A stretch of DNA of 64,000 nucleotides from a virus, in the IMG/VR virus record IMGVR_UViG_3300044970_002808, positions 1 to 64,000 of that record, one strand, 5' to 3'. The translations under genes and the position numbers were made by a program. Below, one piece after another: positions 50,801-57,598 of this stretch. The notes beneath the pieces are model-generated. The model saw nothing but the letters and a program-made list of their open reading frames with translations, did not search any database and was not told the origin of the DNA. Numbering within the stretch: the first letter of the stretch is position 1; each line of letters starts with the position of its first letter.

Positions 50801-52677
50801 TACTTGGACACTACCCCGTACATCTGGCGGTTTACATTACCCCCACTTATACCGTTGTAGATGGTTTTTAACATTGTACCCGCTACTTCAGGGGTACTTA
50901 AGTTAAACATCGTTGCAAACCCTTGCATCACATCTCTCATCGGGATTCCAGCTACGGCCGCCGCAGATAGCGAATCCTGAGTTGCATATTTAAATCTATC
51001 AAATTGGGCAGGAGTGGACAGTCCCAATGCGGCGATTTCTCTAACAATAGTTTTTATACTATTTTCAGGGAATGCCATTTTAAATTGCTTTACTAAGATG
51101 CTGGTTTCATCTAATTGGTCTCCTGGTAACTCTACTGCTTCCCCTAAACCAGCAGTTTGATACAATGCCCCCCGTCTCATTTCTTCGGGGGTTGTTCCAC
51201 CTATAATCTCATTATAATTAAACCCGGCTTTTACCAATTGTTTGAATAGTTCCGCAATTTCTACCCGTCCATAAGACAGGTCAGATGCAGTCAAGGTAAC
51301 TGCCCTCTGTACGTCCTTAGATTTTGTGTTAAATTCCTCACTATCTTGTCCAAAGCCTTCCCTTTTCCCCGTAACATATAAACCCATGTTTATACGCCTT
51401 TCTTCTTCGGCAAAGTTCATCATCCCACGGGCTACCGTGTTCATATAACTGCCGAGAGTAGCTTTAATGACCTCCATTCTGGAGTTTAAAGCTAACTGAA
51501 GTCCGTTGGCCAGGGCTTCTGCTATTGCCGCCCCTAGAAGACTTCCCACCGGGCCACCCACGACTCCCCCTAAAGCCGCTCCAAATCCACCTCCGAATGC
51601 AGACCCCGCTTCACCCCCCGCTTTACCCATTTCTTTGGATATGCTTTGGGTTGCTTGGGTAGCACTTTCTCTCACTGATGCTATGGTGTTCACTGACGTT
51701 GAACGAACACTATTGGCTAAAGAATAAAGTCTTTCGGCTTCAGCCATCGCCGCAGTTGTACCCAAGACTTGTAACTGTTGAGCCTTTTTGGATAATTCGT
51801 TAGCCGTACCTTCTACTGTTCTTTCGTAGTCTTTTATGGCAGATTCTACACCTTTAGACAGATTGTTTACTGCCTTTTGTGCTGAATCCACTCCTTCTTT
51901 GGCTAATATTTCTGATGCTTGGTTGTATGCTTCTCCTACTCTCTCAGCAAATTTCTTTCCGGACTCTCCCAGTGCTTTATCTGCTATGTTTACTGCTTCT
52001 TGGGTTTTCTTTAAGGAGCTTTCTAGTGCCTTCTCAATTTCTTCCGCAGGTTTGGACAAATTATTTCTGATGTCAGCTAAATTATTGGCTAGTGTTGACC
52101 CCACACTTAATGCCTTTAACTGGACTTTTTGTAACCCTCTCTCTATTTGCGAGAAATCCATCGCAGATAGTTGTTTCGCTAATGTTTCAGCCGCTTTCCC
52201 TACAGCTTTGTCCTTAGCATCTGTAGATGCAGATGCTAAATTCTTTATCTGGTTTAATTGGGCTTGTACCTGTTGTTGGGTATTCTCTAAAGACCTTTTG
52301 GTGTTTAATTCTACATCCTTTAAGGCCTGGTTTACTTGTCCTAATGCCGCAGTTGTAGTGGTTGCTACATCTCTTAGACCCTTTTCTGCCGCTTTATTTA
52401 TATTTCCTAAAGATTCTGTGGCTTCTTTCTCAATTCTCTTGGTTTGCCCCATAGCCTCGTTCAGACTTCTTTGGACAGAGTTACCAATGCCACGACCTAG
52501 ACCTTCAAAACTTCTGGCGAATCTTTGCGATACGTCTTCTGTAAATGTGAAGATTAACCGATTTACAGAACTTTGCAATAAGTTCTCAAATTGGTTTAAG
52601 GTTCTTTCTGCTGGACTTGTATCTAATCCTATCGAAACAAATAGTGACGATACATTGTATCCTTGCTGTTCTGGCAT
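44839..52677 (-). CDS. Tape measure protein, 2,612 aa
   Basis: By far the largest gene here. The first 350 residues are repeated amphipathic helices and coiled coil (FTEDVSQRFARSFEGLGRGI). A Gly/Ala-rich hydrophobic stretch lies near 360-390 (AFGGGFGAALGGVVGGPVG). Later parts are long Gln/Glu/Lys/Leu-rich helices. Near the C-terminus are Gly/Met-rich membrane-like residues (GGMGGMNWMSMGMMALPFIM) and GVVPGAGTTDTVPAMLTPGE, a block typical of tape measure ends. At about 0.15 nm per residue the tail would be near 390 nm, if no processing occurs. Its late motif lies at 52712-52724, overlapping an opposite early promoter. Confidence 0.85.
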   Translation of the reverse strand: MPEQQGYNVSSLFVSIGLDTSPAERTLNQFENLLQSSVNRLIFTFTEDVSQRFARSFEGLGRGIGNSVQRSLNEAMGQTKRIEKEATESLGNINKAAEKGLRDVATTTTAALGQVNQALKDVELNTKRSLENTQQQVQAQLNQIKNLASASTDAKDKAVGKAAETLAKQLSAMDFSQIERGLQKVQLKALSVGSTLANNLADIRNNLSKPAEEIEKALESSLKKTQEAVNIADKALGESGKKFAERVGEAYNQASEILAKEGVDSAQKAVNNLSKGVESAIKDYERTVEGTANELSKKAQQLQVLGTTAAMAEAERLYSLANSVRSTSVNTIASVRESATQATQSISKEMGKAGGEAGSAFGGGFGAALGGVVGGPVGSLLGAAIAEALANGLQLALNSRMEVIKATLGSYMNTVARGMMNFAEEERRINMGLYVTGKREGFGQDSEEFNTKSKDVQRAVTLTASDLSYGRVEIAELFKQLVKAGFNYNEIIGGTTPEEMRRGALYQTAGLGEAVELPGDQLDETSILVKQFKMAFPENSIKTIVREIAALGLSTPAQFDRFKYATQDSLSAAAVAGIPMRDVMQGFATMFNLSTPEVAGTMLKTIYNGISGGNVNRQMYGVVSKYYQGEDGQGDLLTALRNPGDFAAEFARLDTVMDSILKKGEAVGIAGMENVTGDYYKSLGLQEQADMRARGVSNLFGGGDTFQIGYRNLTLEGREKAEEQKREFANFNNEKDGELLPDFIRLRQKGLKGAMELIESTKENVESFAAKLAPGFTQMVLFFNKVANELTAGMEKFSGPLERISEKLGEVFGNLSENKLIDKFVDGISSTMGNVGRIFENWLNSAIEFVSKGENVDTVFLNLNNLLSDFAGLMQNLAVAFKSFLPLINEATGALSKAGVESEVRQVSEELKIRGVGEVSERVFNYGSQVGNVEGIKITNSEALGTVSEEEAKQIAKSIKGKSSTATQSYIRTGRERSHAGMFGAVTAPESFADVDESTSVGLIQQGMKRVEANGRIYYITGGTGEGQSQFYELIDGDFRKATGTIDSDPKTRENLIETLMPREGNNPPPMDLSTAGMGSFLNPKILAEIAKENGNLKNRQAATLEAQQSRVRDLFGNNAVFDEKTGKVREQDSEGNRADLSSGSFGTEALSKTPERLNALIRTGAGLEGSSAEQALRETASRSKITNLQTITGLSSGKTKGKEGEAFLLSQADVLETVRRNEKEGADIAKTASELTQDTTKELEEALRKKGQLKPAWDRIKKQIESGEIVGDSTTFLEQFITKAREKVSDNKTPFAERNAMNENLIALTKDLNTDKPKPLEKPGAVKEGVPADLEKYRRLIDDMNRSRIEQENQILQLRQKSLELERQSFVLATAFKGQVNANLEQFFGILSQAENTLLGNQTKLRQIDQFFVDRRNNLANQFKDVNPQVGGGIQDNYEGTGQPVFVPKASPDKNVNALSKDLIKGQLDAIKEKQNERAEIAKQNELIQRNLTQQIRNAVAQTFQQATNTATGLASSFGGNSEFMVKTTQLFDGVRTQGVQLAQQIQALKVIQQTNPSGFGAQDAKALSGLEGVFKQIPRMLKEALGDALASLLRQVNTFFQDLSERSRQRSNELMGMVMPGGASSGLLTIVGDLQNSLFKNQQESLELQQESSQIRRQVELNRSLGAVFPDQFFAQKVSMGEASIGVNDAKRGGLELEAKNLLETSKIKANITYFNSFIELFQGARGLSRGFSSVSDAVTEVEQRREAITKSIFDLETQIQLMESQLETMNSVFGSLSLVDRERLEEGKKYLEQQKQATIALQKINDALRGELGKLAIAKVQEDARGNAQSALMESNSARSQILGLSDSRSTRREAASIDLENSRIDAIKRVTEATLKSAEERANIVAELANMDSNAAKGMYNTPEAQAEIARKYVEYQSRLIAIDNEVGNARVMAYNNLKVQVEKSVLELDEGYRANVQIANTVDGAFSNLYDILTDSSKSFADRMRDFSQSLIKDFGRIGWEQLKDVIVSPFKDMLTKRDTSGILNPSMPDFSRVGANLNFQSAAMSNPDDPKSKEKLREQILAVDAQQQTALKELNERMRRQIVSSANIDDAGKAASTMYSTLAKEIANNTKDAELSKLISIGSANGQEGMATNIALQTSIQENIKNTLLQSQTTLKEILVKLSSNTVQNPTANPQYSSTANTQYPGNFGAEILPQPPNVKPGTKPQTGSQSNVLPAPPSVGQTPVKPQPKPKPVVNEQAVDYQLNNNPANAEFNRLFKERKRQGLTGGTLERTGKPEVPQPLKDEDTRRILDDQLRRGMFENEKNRTRRNLQNQLRSSTPNETLVSGLMGDIPVDWFGASTPTSNFQSLTNLQMGTGLDRLILDNLQTGSGLNPGNFLMGLGLQQGQGQGFGATPAFSLENLDMLSVAPQQGGGGWLSKLLGGMGGMNWMSMGMMALPFIMSLFNSGKRKRYNSGGVVPGAGTTDTVPAMLTPGEGILTNAGMSRIGGEKNLYALNSGSLKMGAIQPPKNLGMPNLPTAEANKSKSAIPVPVKTDAEKTIAQYMGGNEEYSLPPIELSYTSTTIAGQNYVTEQMFKSAIEQSVERAKMEVFGTLKNSPNTRRKLGL

Positions 52678-52711
52678 CCTCAGTTATACTCCAAGCGGGG
52701 TCTAACTTAGC

Positions 52712-52724
52712 TTTGGGCGATTTT
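52712..52724 (-). promoter_or_regulatory. Late-motif promoter candidate, variant
   Basis: GAAAAATCGCCCAAAG on the minus strand, 35 bp upstream of the tape measure. The complementary bases are the T-rich upstream element of the plus-strand early promoter at 52736. Confidence 0.55.
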
Positions 52725-52735
52725 TCTCAAACCCC

Positions 52736-52765
52736 TTGACAAACCCTAGATAACCCTGCTATACT
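52736..52765 (+). promoter_or_regulatory. sigma70-type early promoter
   Basis: TTGACA, 18 bp, TATACT, with ATTTTTCTCAAACCCC upstream, divergent from the tape measure. Confidence 0.75.
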
Positions 52766-52796
52766 GGATTCAACCAACTAAAGGTACTTATCTGAG

Positions 52797-53135
52797 ATGT
52801 CTAATAATTCTTCTGTAGACAATAATTCTTCTCCCAATTTAGGGTGTTTCCTTAATATTATTGAGAGAGCTACTAAAGCAGGCTTGGATGCAATAATTGT
52901 GTACAATTTATCCCGTGGTCTTTCTCTCCATGTACACCATCAGAATCTGGGGAAGGAAACCTACATTCTATACCTTGATTCCACAGAAGCTGAGTTTGAT
53001 ACTGTCTCAGAGTATGTAGACCGTGTTGAGGAGGAGGCAAGGTTAATAAAATTAGGGGAGGTAGTCCTGTCTAAACTGTCCTACGAGAAACAAGAAGCCA
53101 TTATTTTGTACGTCCTAAAGTCTTACCCTAAATAA
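52797..53135 (+). CDS. Hypothetical early protein, 112 aa
   Basis: Asn/Ser-rich first 15 residues, then a mixed helical protein (IIERATKAGLDAIIVYNLSRGLSLHVHHQN, EEEARLIKLGEVVLSKLSYEKQEAIILYVL). No family recognised. It has its own early promoter. Confidence 0.5.
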   Translation: MSNNSSVDNNSSPNLGCFLNIIERATKAGLDAIIVYNLSRGLSLHVHHQNLGKETYILYLDSTEAEFDTVSEYVDRVEEEARLIKLGEVVLSKLSYEKQEAIILYVLKSYPK

Positions 53136-53228
53136 AGGTTCTGCTTTAGACCCACCTTTGTTGATATTTATTAACATTTACGGTAGTTTTCTACTAAGGT
53201 AAAGTCTAAAGGTTTTTTCTCAAACCCC

Positions 53229-53257
53229 TTGACATCTAATCTACTCTCTGTTATACT
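53229..53257 (+). promoter_or_regulatory. sigma70-type early promoter
   Basis: TTGACA, 17 bp, TATACT with GGTTTTTTCTCAAACCCC upstream. Drives the sigma-like factor and thyX. Confidence 0.8.
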
Positions 53258-53259
53258 GG

Positions 53260-53375
53260 GTTTAACCCAACAAAAACTGGTTAAGTGAGAACCAAGCTTA
53301 ATCAATTAGGGTTAAACCCCCTTTAACTAGGGTAAAGCGGGCAGTTAGCTCGTGGAGTGGAGTTAAGCCGTCTAA
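53260..53375 (+). ncRNA. Conserved early leader RNA, copy 3
   Basis: The first 115 nt after the promoter match 1861-1985 (AACAAAAACTGGTTAAGTGA, AAGCTTAATCAATTAGGG, CCCCCTTTAACTAGGGTAAA, GCAGTTAGCTCGTG, GTTAAGCCGTCT). Because the match passes through the GTG at 53357, that GTG is unlikely to be the start of the following gene. Confidence 0.5.
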
Positions 53376-53392
53376 AATTAAAAACCTCTGTC

Positions 53393-53884
53393 ATGGAATA
53401 CTGTCATCTAACCATCGAACAACAAGCCTGTGAAACGTCTAAACTAAATTTGGTTAAATCCCAAATCCCCGCTATCCGTCGGGCTATGAGAGATACAGCA
53501 GTATGGGGCGAAGATTACTTTCAGGAAGGTCTTTGCCTAGTCCTGGAAAAACTTAAGACTTGGAACCCTAACAAAGGAACGCTCACCAGCTATTGCTGGT
53601 TGGATATTCGCAAAAGGTTCCGCCTTATTCGGCACAAAACCTCTGTCATGGAATGCCAACTTCGAGATTTTTCCCTAGACAATATGGCATCCCTAGTCGA
53701 TTCCACTGAATACCAAATGACCCTGAACCTCTTCTGGTCAAAACTCACCCCCCTCCAAAAGCAAATTGTCCGCAAACGTCTAATGGGTCTTACCCAAGAG
53801 GTAATAGCTAAAACTCTGGGTCTTACCCTGCGAACTTATAAGTCAGAAGTCAGAAAAATTAAGAAATTAGGAGCAAATTCTTGA
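53393..53884 (+). CDS. Sigma-like RNA polymerase factor, 163 aa
   Basis: Starts MEYCHLTIEQQA. Region 2-like part: AVWGEDYFQEGLCLVLEKLKTW and GTLTSYCWLDIRKRFRLIRHK (residues 35-85). Region 4 HTH: LTPLQKQIVRKRLMGLTQEVIAKTLGLTLRTYKSEVRKIKKL. The two-domain layout and size match ECF-type sigma factors. It is early and therefore a good candidate for switching transcription to the late motif. The ATG at 53393 is preferred over GTG at 53357, which lies in the conserved leader. Its end overlaps thyX by 4 bp. Confidence 0.65.
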   Translation: MEYCHLTIEQQACETSKLNLVKSQIPAIRRAMRDTAVWGEDYFQEGLCLVLEKLKTWNPNKGTLTSYCWLDIRKRFRLIRHKTSVMECQLRDFSLDNMASLVDSTEYQMTLNLFWSKLTPLQKQIVRKRLMGLTQEVIAKTLGLTLRTYKSEVRKIKKLGANS

Positions 53885-54834
53885 AACCTACCCAATACCA
53901 CGCTAAAATCATCGAACAAAGTGTCAATTCCACAGGCGACACTATAACCACTTTTCAAATCAGGATTCCCCGATTTGTCCTAGCTCAACTCAATAAACAC
54001 CGTATTTTGTCCTCTAATACCGAGTCGAATCGGGCTGTTCCGATTAAGAAAAAAGACCGAAAATTAGTAGAGAATTTCTATCACCCTGACCAATGGGGTA
54101 CGAATAAGTCAGGAATGCAAGCTGGTAAACCCCTGTCGGGTCTAAAGGCTAAATTAGCTGACCTTGTATGGTTCTGCTCCATGCACTCCCAACGGTTTTG
54201 GGCTAATTTATTGAACCTGCTTGGGGTTCATAAAGAAATAGTGAACCGACTTACTGAGCCTTTTCAAATGGTAGAGGTAGTGCTGACCGGCACTCAATGG
54301 TTCAACTTTTTTGAACTTCGTACTTCCGAAAAAGCCCAGCCAGAGATTAGAAAGGTAGCCCTCTTGATGCTTGAGGCTTACCAAAAATGTTCTGCTTATA
54401 GCATATCAGATGGTGGTTTACATCTGCCCTATGTAACCCATGAGGAAAGAGAACTGTACAAAGGTAATACTCTTTTACTCATTGCTCTGTCAGCCTCTCG
54501 TTGTGCGAGAGTGTCTTACCTCAACCACGAAGGGAATATGGATGTGGAAAAAGACGTTAAACTATTTATACGTTTAGTTAGCTCAAAGCATTGGTCAGCT
54601 TTAGAGCATACTGCCGTAGCCATCAACGCATCTGTGATGTGTGGCGGGTTTATTGGTTGGGTTCCTGCCCGTAAACTTTTTACAGGTGAGTCTGGTGACT
54701 CTGCTATGGAAAAAGATACCAGGATTCTTAATGGGACTCAAATTCGCCAAGTAACTACCCATTGGGTTATGCCATTTAACTCTGATTTAGAAGCAAAGGA
54801 CTTTTTTGATTCTGACCAAGATACTCATCTTTAG
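53881..54834 (+). CDS. thyX: Flavin-dependent thymidylate synthase
   Basis: 317 residues with TTG start. The ThyX signature appears as HRILSSNTESNR at residues 40-51 (RHRxxSxNxxSxR type, with Lys for the first Arg). Further family regions: EPFQMVEVVLTGTQWFNFFELR, ALSASRCARVSY and SSKHWSALEHTAVA. It makes dTMP from dUMP with FAD and methylenetetrahydrofolate, supplying DNA replication. Translationally coupled to the sigma-like factor. Confidence 0.88.
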   Translation: MKPTQYHAKIIEQSVNSTGDTITTFQIRIPRFVLAQLNKHRILSSNTESNRAVPIKKKDRKLVENFYHPDQWGTNKSGMQAGKPLSGLKAKLADLVWFCSMHSQRFWANLLNLLGVHKEIVNRLTEPFQMVEVVLTGTQWFNFFELRTSEKAQPEIRKVALLMLEAYQKCSAYSISDGGLHLPYVTHEERELYKGNTLLLIALSASRCARVSYLNHEGNMDVEKDVKLFIRLVSSKHWSALEHTAVAINASVMCGGFIGWVPARKLFTGESGDSAMEKDTRILNGTQIRQVTTHWVMPFNSDLEAKDFFDSDQDTHL

Positions 54835-54876
54835 GAGCAAAACCCGTCCCTTTGACCACGGAAAACTAGGACTTTC

Positions 54877-55014
54877 ATTAAAAACCTTGACATCCTGACT
54901 ACTCTGGCTGAGACGGAAACGGATGAGGCAAAGGATTTGCTCGACCACTGGTTAGAACAGCACATCAAAGATTCTGAAGGATGGGGTTGTCTTTTCACCT
55001 CATCCCAGGGTTGA
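54877..55014 (+). CDS. Possible small acidic protein, 45 aa, doubtful
   Basis: A frame beginning at an ATT codon reads IKNLDILTTLAETETDEAKD... and ends at the TGA that overlaps the next promoter's -35 box. Its composition is protein-like, but no standard start codon or ribosome site is evident. Confidence 0.25.
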   Translation: MKNLDILTTLAETETDEAKDLLDHWLEQHIKDSEGWGCLFTSSQG

Positions 55015-55039
55015 CAACGGTATTGTAGTCTGTTAAACT
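55011..55039 (+). promoter_or_regulatory. sigma70-type promoter
   Basis: TTGACA, 17 bp, TAAACT, 25 bp upstream of the gene at 55064. Confidence 0.65.
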
Positions 55040-55063
55040 GAACACAACTAACAAGGAGTTTAT

Positions 55064-55513
55064 ATGACTAAGGGATTTCTCGAATTAGGCGATGTCTTCA
55101 TCCTACGGGGTCAAGATTGTTTTGAGGGAGAACCTTGTGGGGGGGCGATTTTTGAAGTGACTGAGTTAAAGCAAAATGGGGATATGGCAGTTGTTTTTTG
55201 CCGAGGAAAGTACTACCTTGCTTGGACTAAAATAAAAACAGGTATCGTACCTCAAGTAATTTGGTTAATTACCGAGAATCCCCCCTTCAAAGGCGGTACT
55301 GTACAATTTCTACCCCCAGAAGACAAAGACATGGCACGTCAAGCAGAAATCGCTACCCGATTGGAATTGGAAGAAGCCATGGATGACCTAAAATATTGGT
55401 CTTGGCATATTCAAGATGGGGTAGACTACTCTGATGTCTTGATGAAAGCCAAGCAACTCCAGTTCCTAATCGAAACAACAGAAACCTGTAAACTACCTCC
55501 CTTTTCTCAATAG
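55064..55513 (+). CDS. Hypothetical early protein, 149 aa
   Basis: The first 70 residues look like a small beta barrel (FLELGDVFILRGQDCFEGEPCGGAIFEVTELKQNGDMAVVFCRGKYYLAW-type pattern) with three Cys; the last 60 are helical and acidic. No family recognised. Own promoter; convergent with the capsid-side gene at 55507. Confidence 0.5.
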   Translation: MTKGFLELGDVFILRGQDCFEGEPCGGAIFEVTELKQNGDMAVVFCRGKYYLAWTKIKTGIVPQVIWLITENPPFKGGTVQFLPPEDKDMARQAEIATRLELEEAMDDLKYWSWHIQDGVDYSDVLMKAKQLQFLIETTETCKLPPFSQ

Positions 55514-55866
55514 GCGACAAAGCTAAACCCTGACTCTCCCCCTTTGAACGGGGAGTTTCTTATATCTAAGTTGGTGTGCCAAGACAATTCTTTTAGTCTC
55601 CGCAGACCTTCTTTTTTCAATCCCAGTACCACTTTTTCATAGTTCAAAGTTATACCCTCTACCTGTTCTACATAGAGTTTCTCTACATATTGTTGTATTT
55701 TACTATCTATTTCTTCCACTTTGTCCAGTAAAAATAAGATTCTTTCATAGCGCACTTGGTCTTCAATCACTTCTAGCATGAACTGCACATCAGCTTCATA
55801 CTTAGGAAATTCTTCATACCCAAGTGCTATTTTAATTCTAGATATTTCATCTGGTGTGAACAGCAT
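55507..55866 (-). CDS. Head-tail connector candidate, 119 aa
   Basis: Begins MLFTPDEISRIKIALGYEEFPKYEADVQF and is helical (FMLEVIEDQVRYERILFLLDKVEEIDSKIQQYVEKLYVEQ). Short helical proteins between capsid and tape measure often belong to the neck. It has its own late motif and a preceding set of GTTAAG repeats. Assigned by context. Confidence 0.4.
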   Translation of the reverse strand: MLFTPDEISRIKIALGYEEFPKYEADVQFMLEVIEDQVRYERILFLLDKVEEIDSKIQQYVEKLYVEQVEGITLNYEKVVLGLKKEGLRRLKELSWHTNLDIRNSPFKGGESGFSFVAY

Positions 55867-55894
55867 TTTTATCTCTTGGCAGGTGTTTTATTTA

Positions 55895-55911
55895 GTTTGA
55901 GCGTTATTGTT
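55895..55911 (-). promoter_or_regulatory. Late-motif promoter candidate
   Basis: AAACAATAACGCTCAAAC on the minus strand, 30 bp upstream of the 119-residue gene. Confidence 0.6.
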
Positions 55912-55918
55912 TCACCAG

Positions 55919-55966
55919 TGTTAAGTTTTGTTAAGATATGTTAAGTTTTGTTAAGACTGTTAAGAA
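55919..55966 (-). repeat. GTTAAG tandem repeats upstream of a late motif
   Basis: Five or six copies of TGTTAAGTTT or TGTTAAGATA in a row, directly upstream of the late motif at 55895-55911. They may be activator sites. GGTTAAG iterons at 63901-63960 have the same core. Confidence 0.45.
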
Positions 55967-55983
55967 AAAAAATAGGGGTGGGT

Positions 55984-56289
55984 CTAAATAGAACCCTGAC
56001 GGAGTGAATCCCTGTCCTTTAAGCTTTTGGGACAATTTCCCTGACGGAGTATCACAGCTTGAGGGGGAAATCTACCCGCCAGTAACTCCCCAGCCTCAAA
56101 AACCTGAAAGCCTTGCGTTGTGAGCTTTTCAGCTAGTCGAGCAGAGGCGAACTCCCCACCATTAATAATTGCTTTGTGGTCAACTCCTGCCATTCTTGCC
56201 ACGCCACGAATAGATAAAGTGCCTTGTTCGCTGGCATCCTGTTTCAGAAAAGCCAATAATTCTTGCTGATTAATAGGTACGATTGACAT
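55984..56289 (-). CDS. Antirepressor-like HTH protein, 101 aa
   Basis: MSIVPINQQELLAFLKQDAS then TLSIRGVARMAGVDHKAIINGG: an HTH-type segment similar to the blocks in the proteins at 21347-22186 and 2806-3258. Cyanobacterial host genomes have many such proteins. The C-terminal 30 residues are low complexity with two CTGACGGAGT repeats at DNA level. Own sigma70-type promoter at 56318-56347. Confidence 0.5.
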   Translation of the reverse strand: MSIVPINQQELLAFLKQDASEQGTLSIRGVARMAGVDHKAIINGGEFASARLAEKLTTQGFQVFEAGELLAGRFPPQAVILRQGNCPKSLKDRDSLRQGSI

Positions 56290-56317
56290 TTTTCACCTAT
56301 AATGGTTGTACCTCTCC

Positions 56318-56347
56318 ATCATAGCACGATTTTCACTGGATTGCCAA
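56318..56347 (-). promoter_or_regulatory. sigma70-type promoter
   Basis: TTGGCA, 18 bp, TATGAT on the minus strand upstream of the 101-residue gene. Confidence 0.55.
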
Positions 56348-56394
56348 CCGTTTCCTCGTATAGATAGCCGTACACTTAGGCGTGGGGTAAGGAC

Positions 56395-56423
56395 AAAAAA
56401 CCACCCCCAGTTAAAGGGGTGAT
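56395..56423 (-). terminator. Rho-independent terminator of the capsid gene
   Basis: CACCCC, loop, GGGGGTG and six T on the minus strand, just after the major capsid gene. Confidence 0.75.
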
Positions 56424-56440
56424 TTAGGGTTTAATAAGTC

Positions 56441-57487
56441 TTAGGCGACTTTAATATTACGGATAACTCCAACGTTTTTCCGAGTGGCTAATTGCAACTG
56501 GGCAATACAACCAACTACGAAGTTGTCCACATACAAGCTAGTTTGAGCCAGTTGGCGCATTAAGGTATAAACACCATTAGCCGAAAACGAGTTCTGTACG
56601 GGTGCGGAATAGAACGTTAAGTCTTCACGACGTAAGAAATACATTACACCTTCGTCAACATCAGTACCGAGAGCAGTGGTAATGGCAGATTCAGCCGCAG
56701 TACGGGTACGGTTACAATACACATCATCGATGATTGGGGTTCCCATGTAACCAGCCACGTTGAATCCTAAGTCCACCAAAGGAACTCGGTTGCCGTCAAA
56801 AGTCATGATTTGGAAGCTACGATTGGCTTCAAAGACTTTCTTGTATTGTTCAACGACTTTAGGGGTAGTTAGGATTAGGTCATACCGACCAGGACGGTAG
56901 CGGATTTTACGGTCTAATTCCAGCATAAAGTCGGTTTTTAAGGCTTGGCGTTTGTCGGTTGCGGCCGCTCCAGCATCCCAGCAATCTACGACCTGTCCTT
57001 GCCATAAAGGGTAGGTCGCTGAAGGAATACCCGCATAATCTCCAGTACCAGCCGCAATGGATAGACCGATGATTCCTCCATCAGAAATCGCACCAGTTCC
57101 ATTGTATAATTTACGGTTTAAGGTAGTAGCTTGTTCGTCTACTGCATTACGCATTTGTGCAGACAGCAACTGACGTAATTCTGCATTGGAAACCATTTCT
57201 TTAGCTTCCTCAATCTCTTTCAAGTTCAAGGTGAAAGTAGATTGTAACGAAGAACTATTGATGGGTAACTGTGCCGGAATAGTTACGTCTTGGCTGGCCG
57301 CAGGTGCTGAACCAGTAATTGCTACTCCCGTTGCTTGCGTTCCACCAACTCCTACAGACCACTGGATATTGGACTTACGTTCGGGTAACTTCGACAGCAA
57401 CGACAAGAAGGTTGCTTCACGGTTTACCTCTTTGGTCAACAATTCCGAAAAAATCGTGTTGACTACTGCTAAATTAAGCTTTGCCAT
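56441..57487 (-). CDS. Major capsid protein (HK97 fold)
   Basis: 348 residues. An N-terminal helical arm (LNLAVVNTIFSELLTKEVNREATFLSLLSKLPER), then the P-domain spine helix (NLKEIEEAKEMVSNAELRQLLSAQMRNAVDEQATTLNRKLYNG), DLILTTPKVVEQYKKVFEANRSF, GYMGTPIIDDVYCN (a typical A-domain strand) and REDLTFYSAP. Promoter is a late motif with a stable leader stem; a strong terminator follows. An IS607-type element separates it from the scaffold gene. Confidence 0.82.
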   Translation of the reverse strand: MAKLNLAVVNTIFSELLTKEVNREATFLSLLSKLPERKSNIQWSVGVGGTQATGVAITGSAPAASQDVTIPAQLPINSSSLQSTFTLNLKEIEEAKEMVSNAELRQLLSAQMRNAVDEQATTLNRKLYNGTGAISDGGIIGLSIAAGTGDYAGIPSATYPLWQGQVVDCWDAGAAATDKRQALKTDFMLELDRKIRYRPGRYDLILTTPKVVEQYKKVFEANRSFQIMTFDGNRVPLVDLGFNVAGYMGTPIIDDVYCNRTRTAAESAITTALGTDVDEGVMYFLRREDLTFYSAPVQNSFSANGVYTLMRQLAQTSLYVDNFVVGCIAQLQLATRKNVGVIRNIKVA

Positions 57488-57495
57488 TTTCTAAT

Positions 57496-57586
57496 TTTCC
57501 TATTATTTTCAGTAGATTCTTTTGTGTTTTATCCCACACAGGGTTTCTACTGTTCAATAGGCCGTAGTCACCTCTATAATAGGAAA
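57496..57586 (-). promoter_or_regulatory. Long-range leader stem of the capsid mRNA
   Basis: TTTCCTATTAT (57586 to 57576) pairs perfectly with ATAATAGGAAA (57506 to 57496). The second arm contains the AGGA ribosome site of the capsid gene, so the 5' end of the message could mask translation. Confidence 0.55.
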
Positions 57587-57598
57587 TGGGCGTATCAT
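57585..57598 (-). promoter_or_regulatory. Late-motif promoter candidate of the capsid gene
   Basis: GATGATACGCCCAT on the minus strand, 98 bp upstream of the start codon. ATTAAC/GTTAAT inverted repeat lies near 57627-57642. Confidence 0.55.

Noticed and set aside
51480-52705. Long plus-strand frames opposite the tape measure gene
   Set aside because: They mirror the codon periodicity of the long helical tape measure and have no promoter or ribosome site.
53357-53392. GTG start for the sigma-like gene
   Set aside because: The GTG lies in the leader RNA that is also conserved at 1861-1985, where no protein follows; ATG at 53393 is used.
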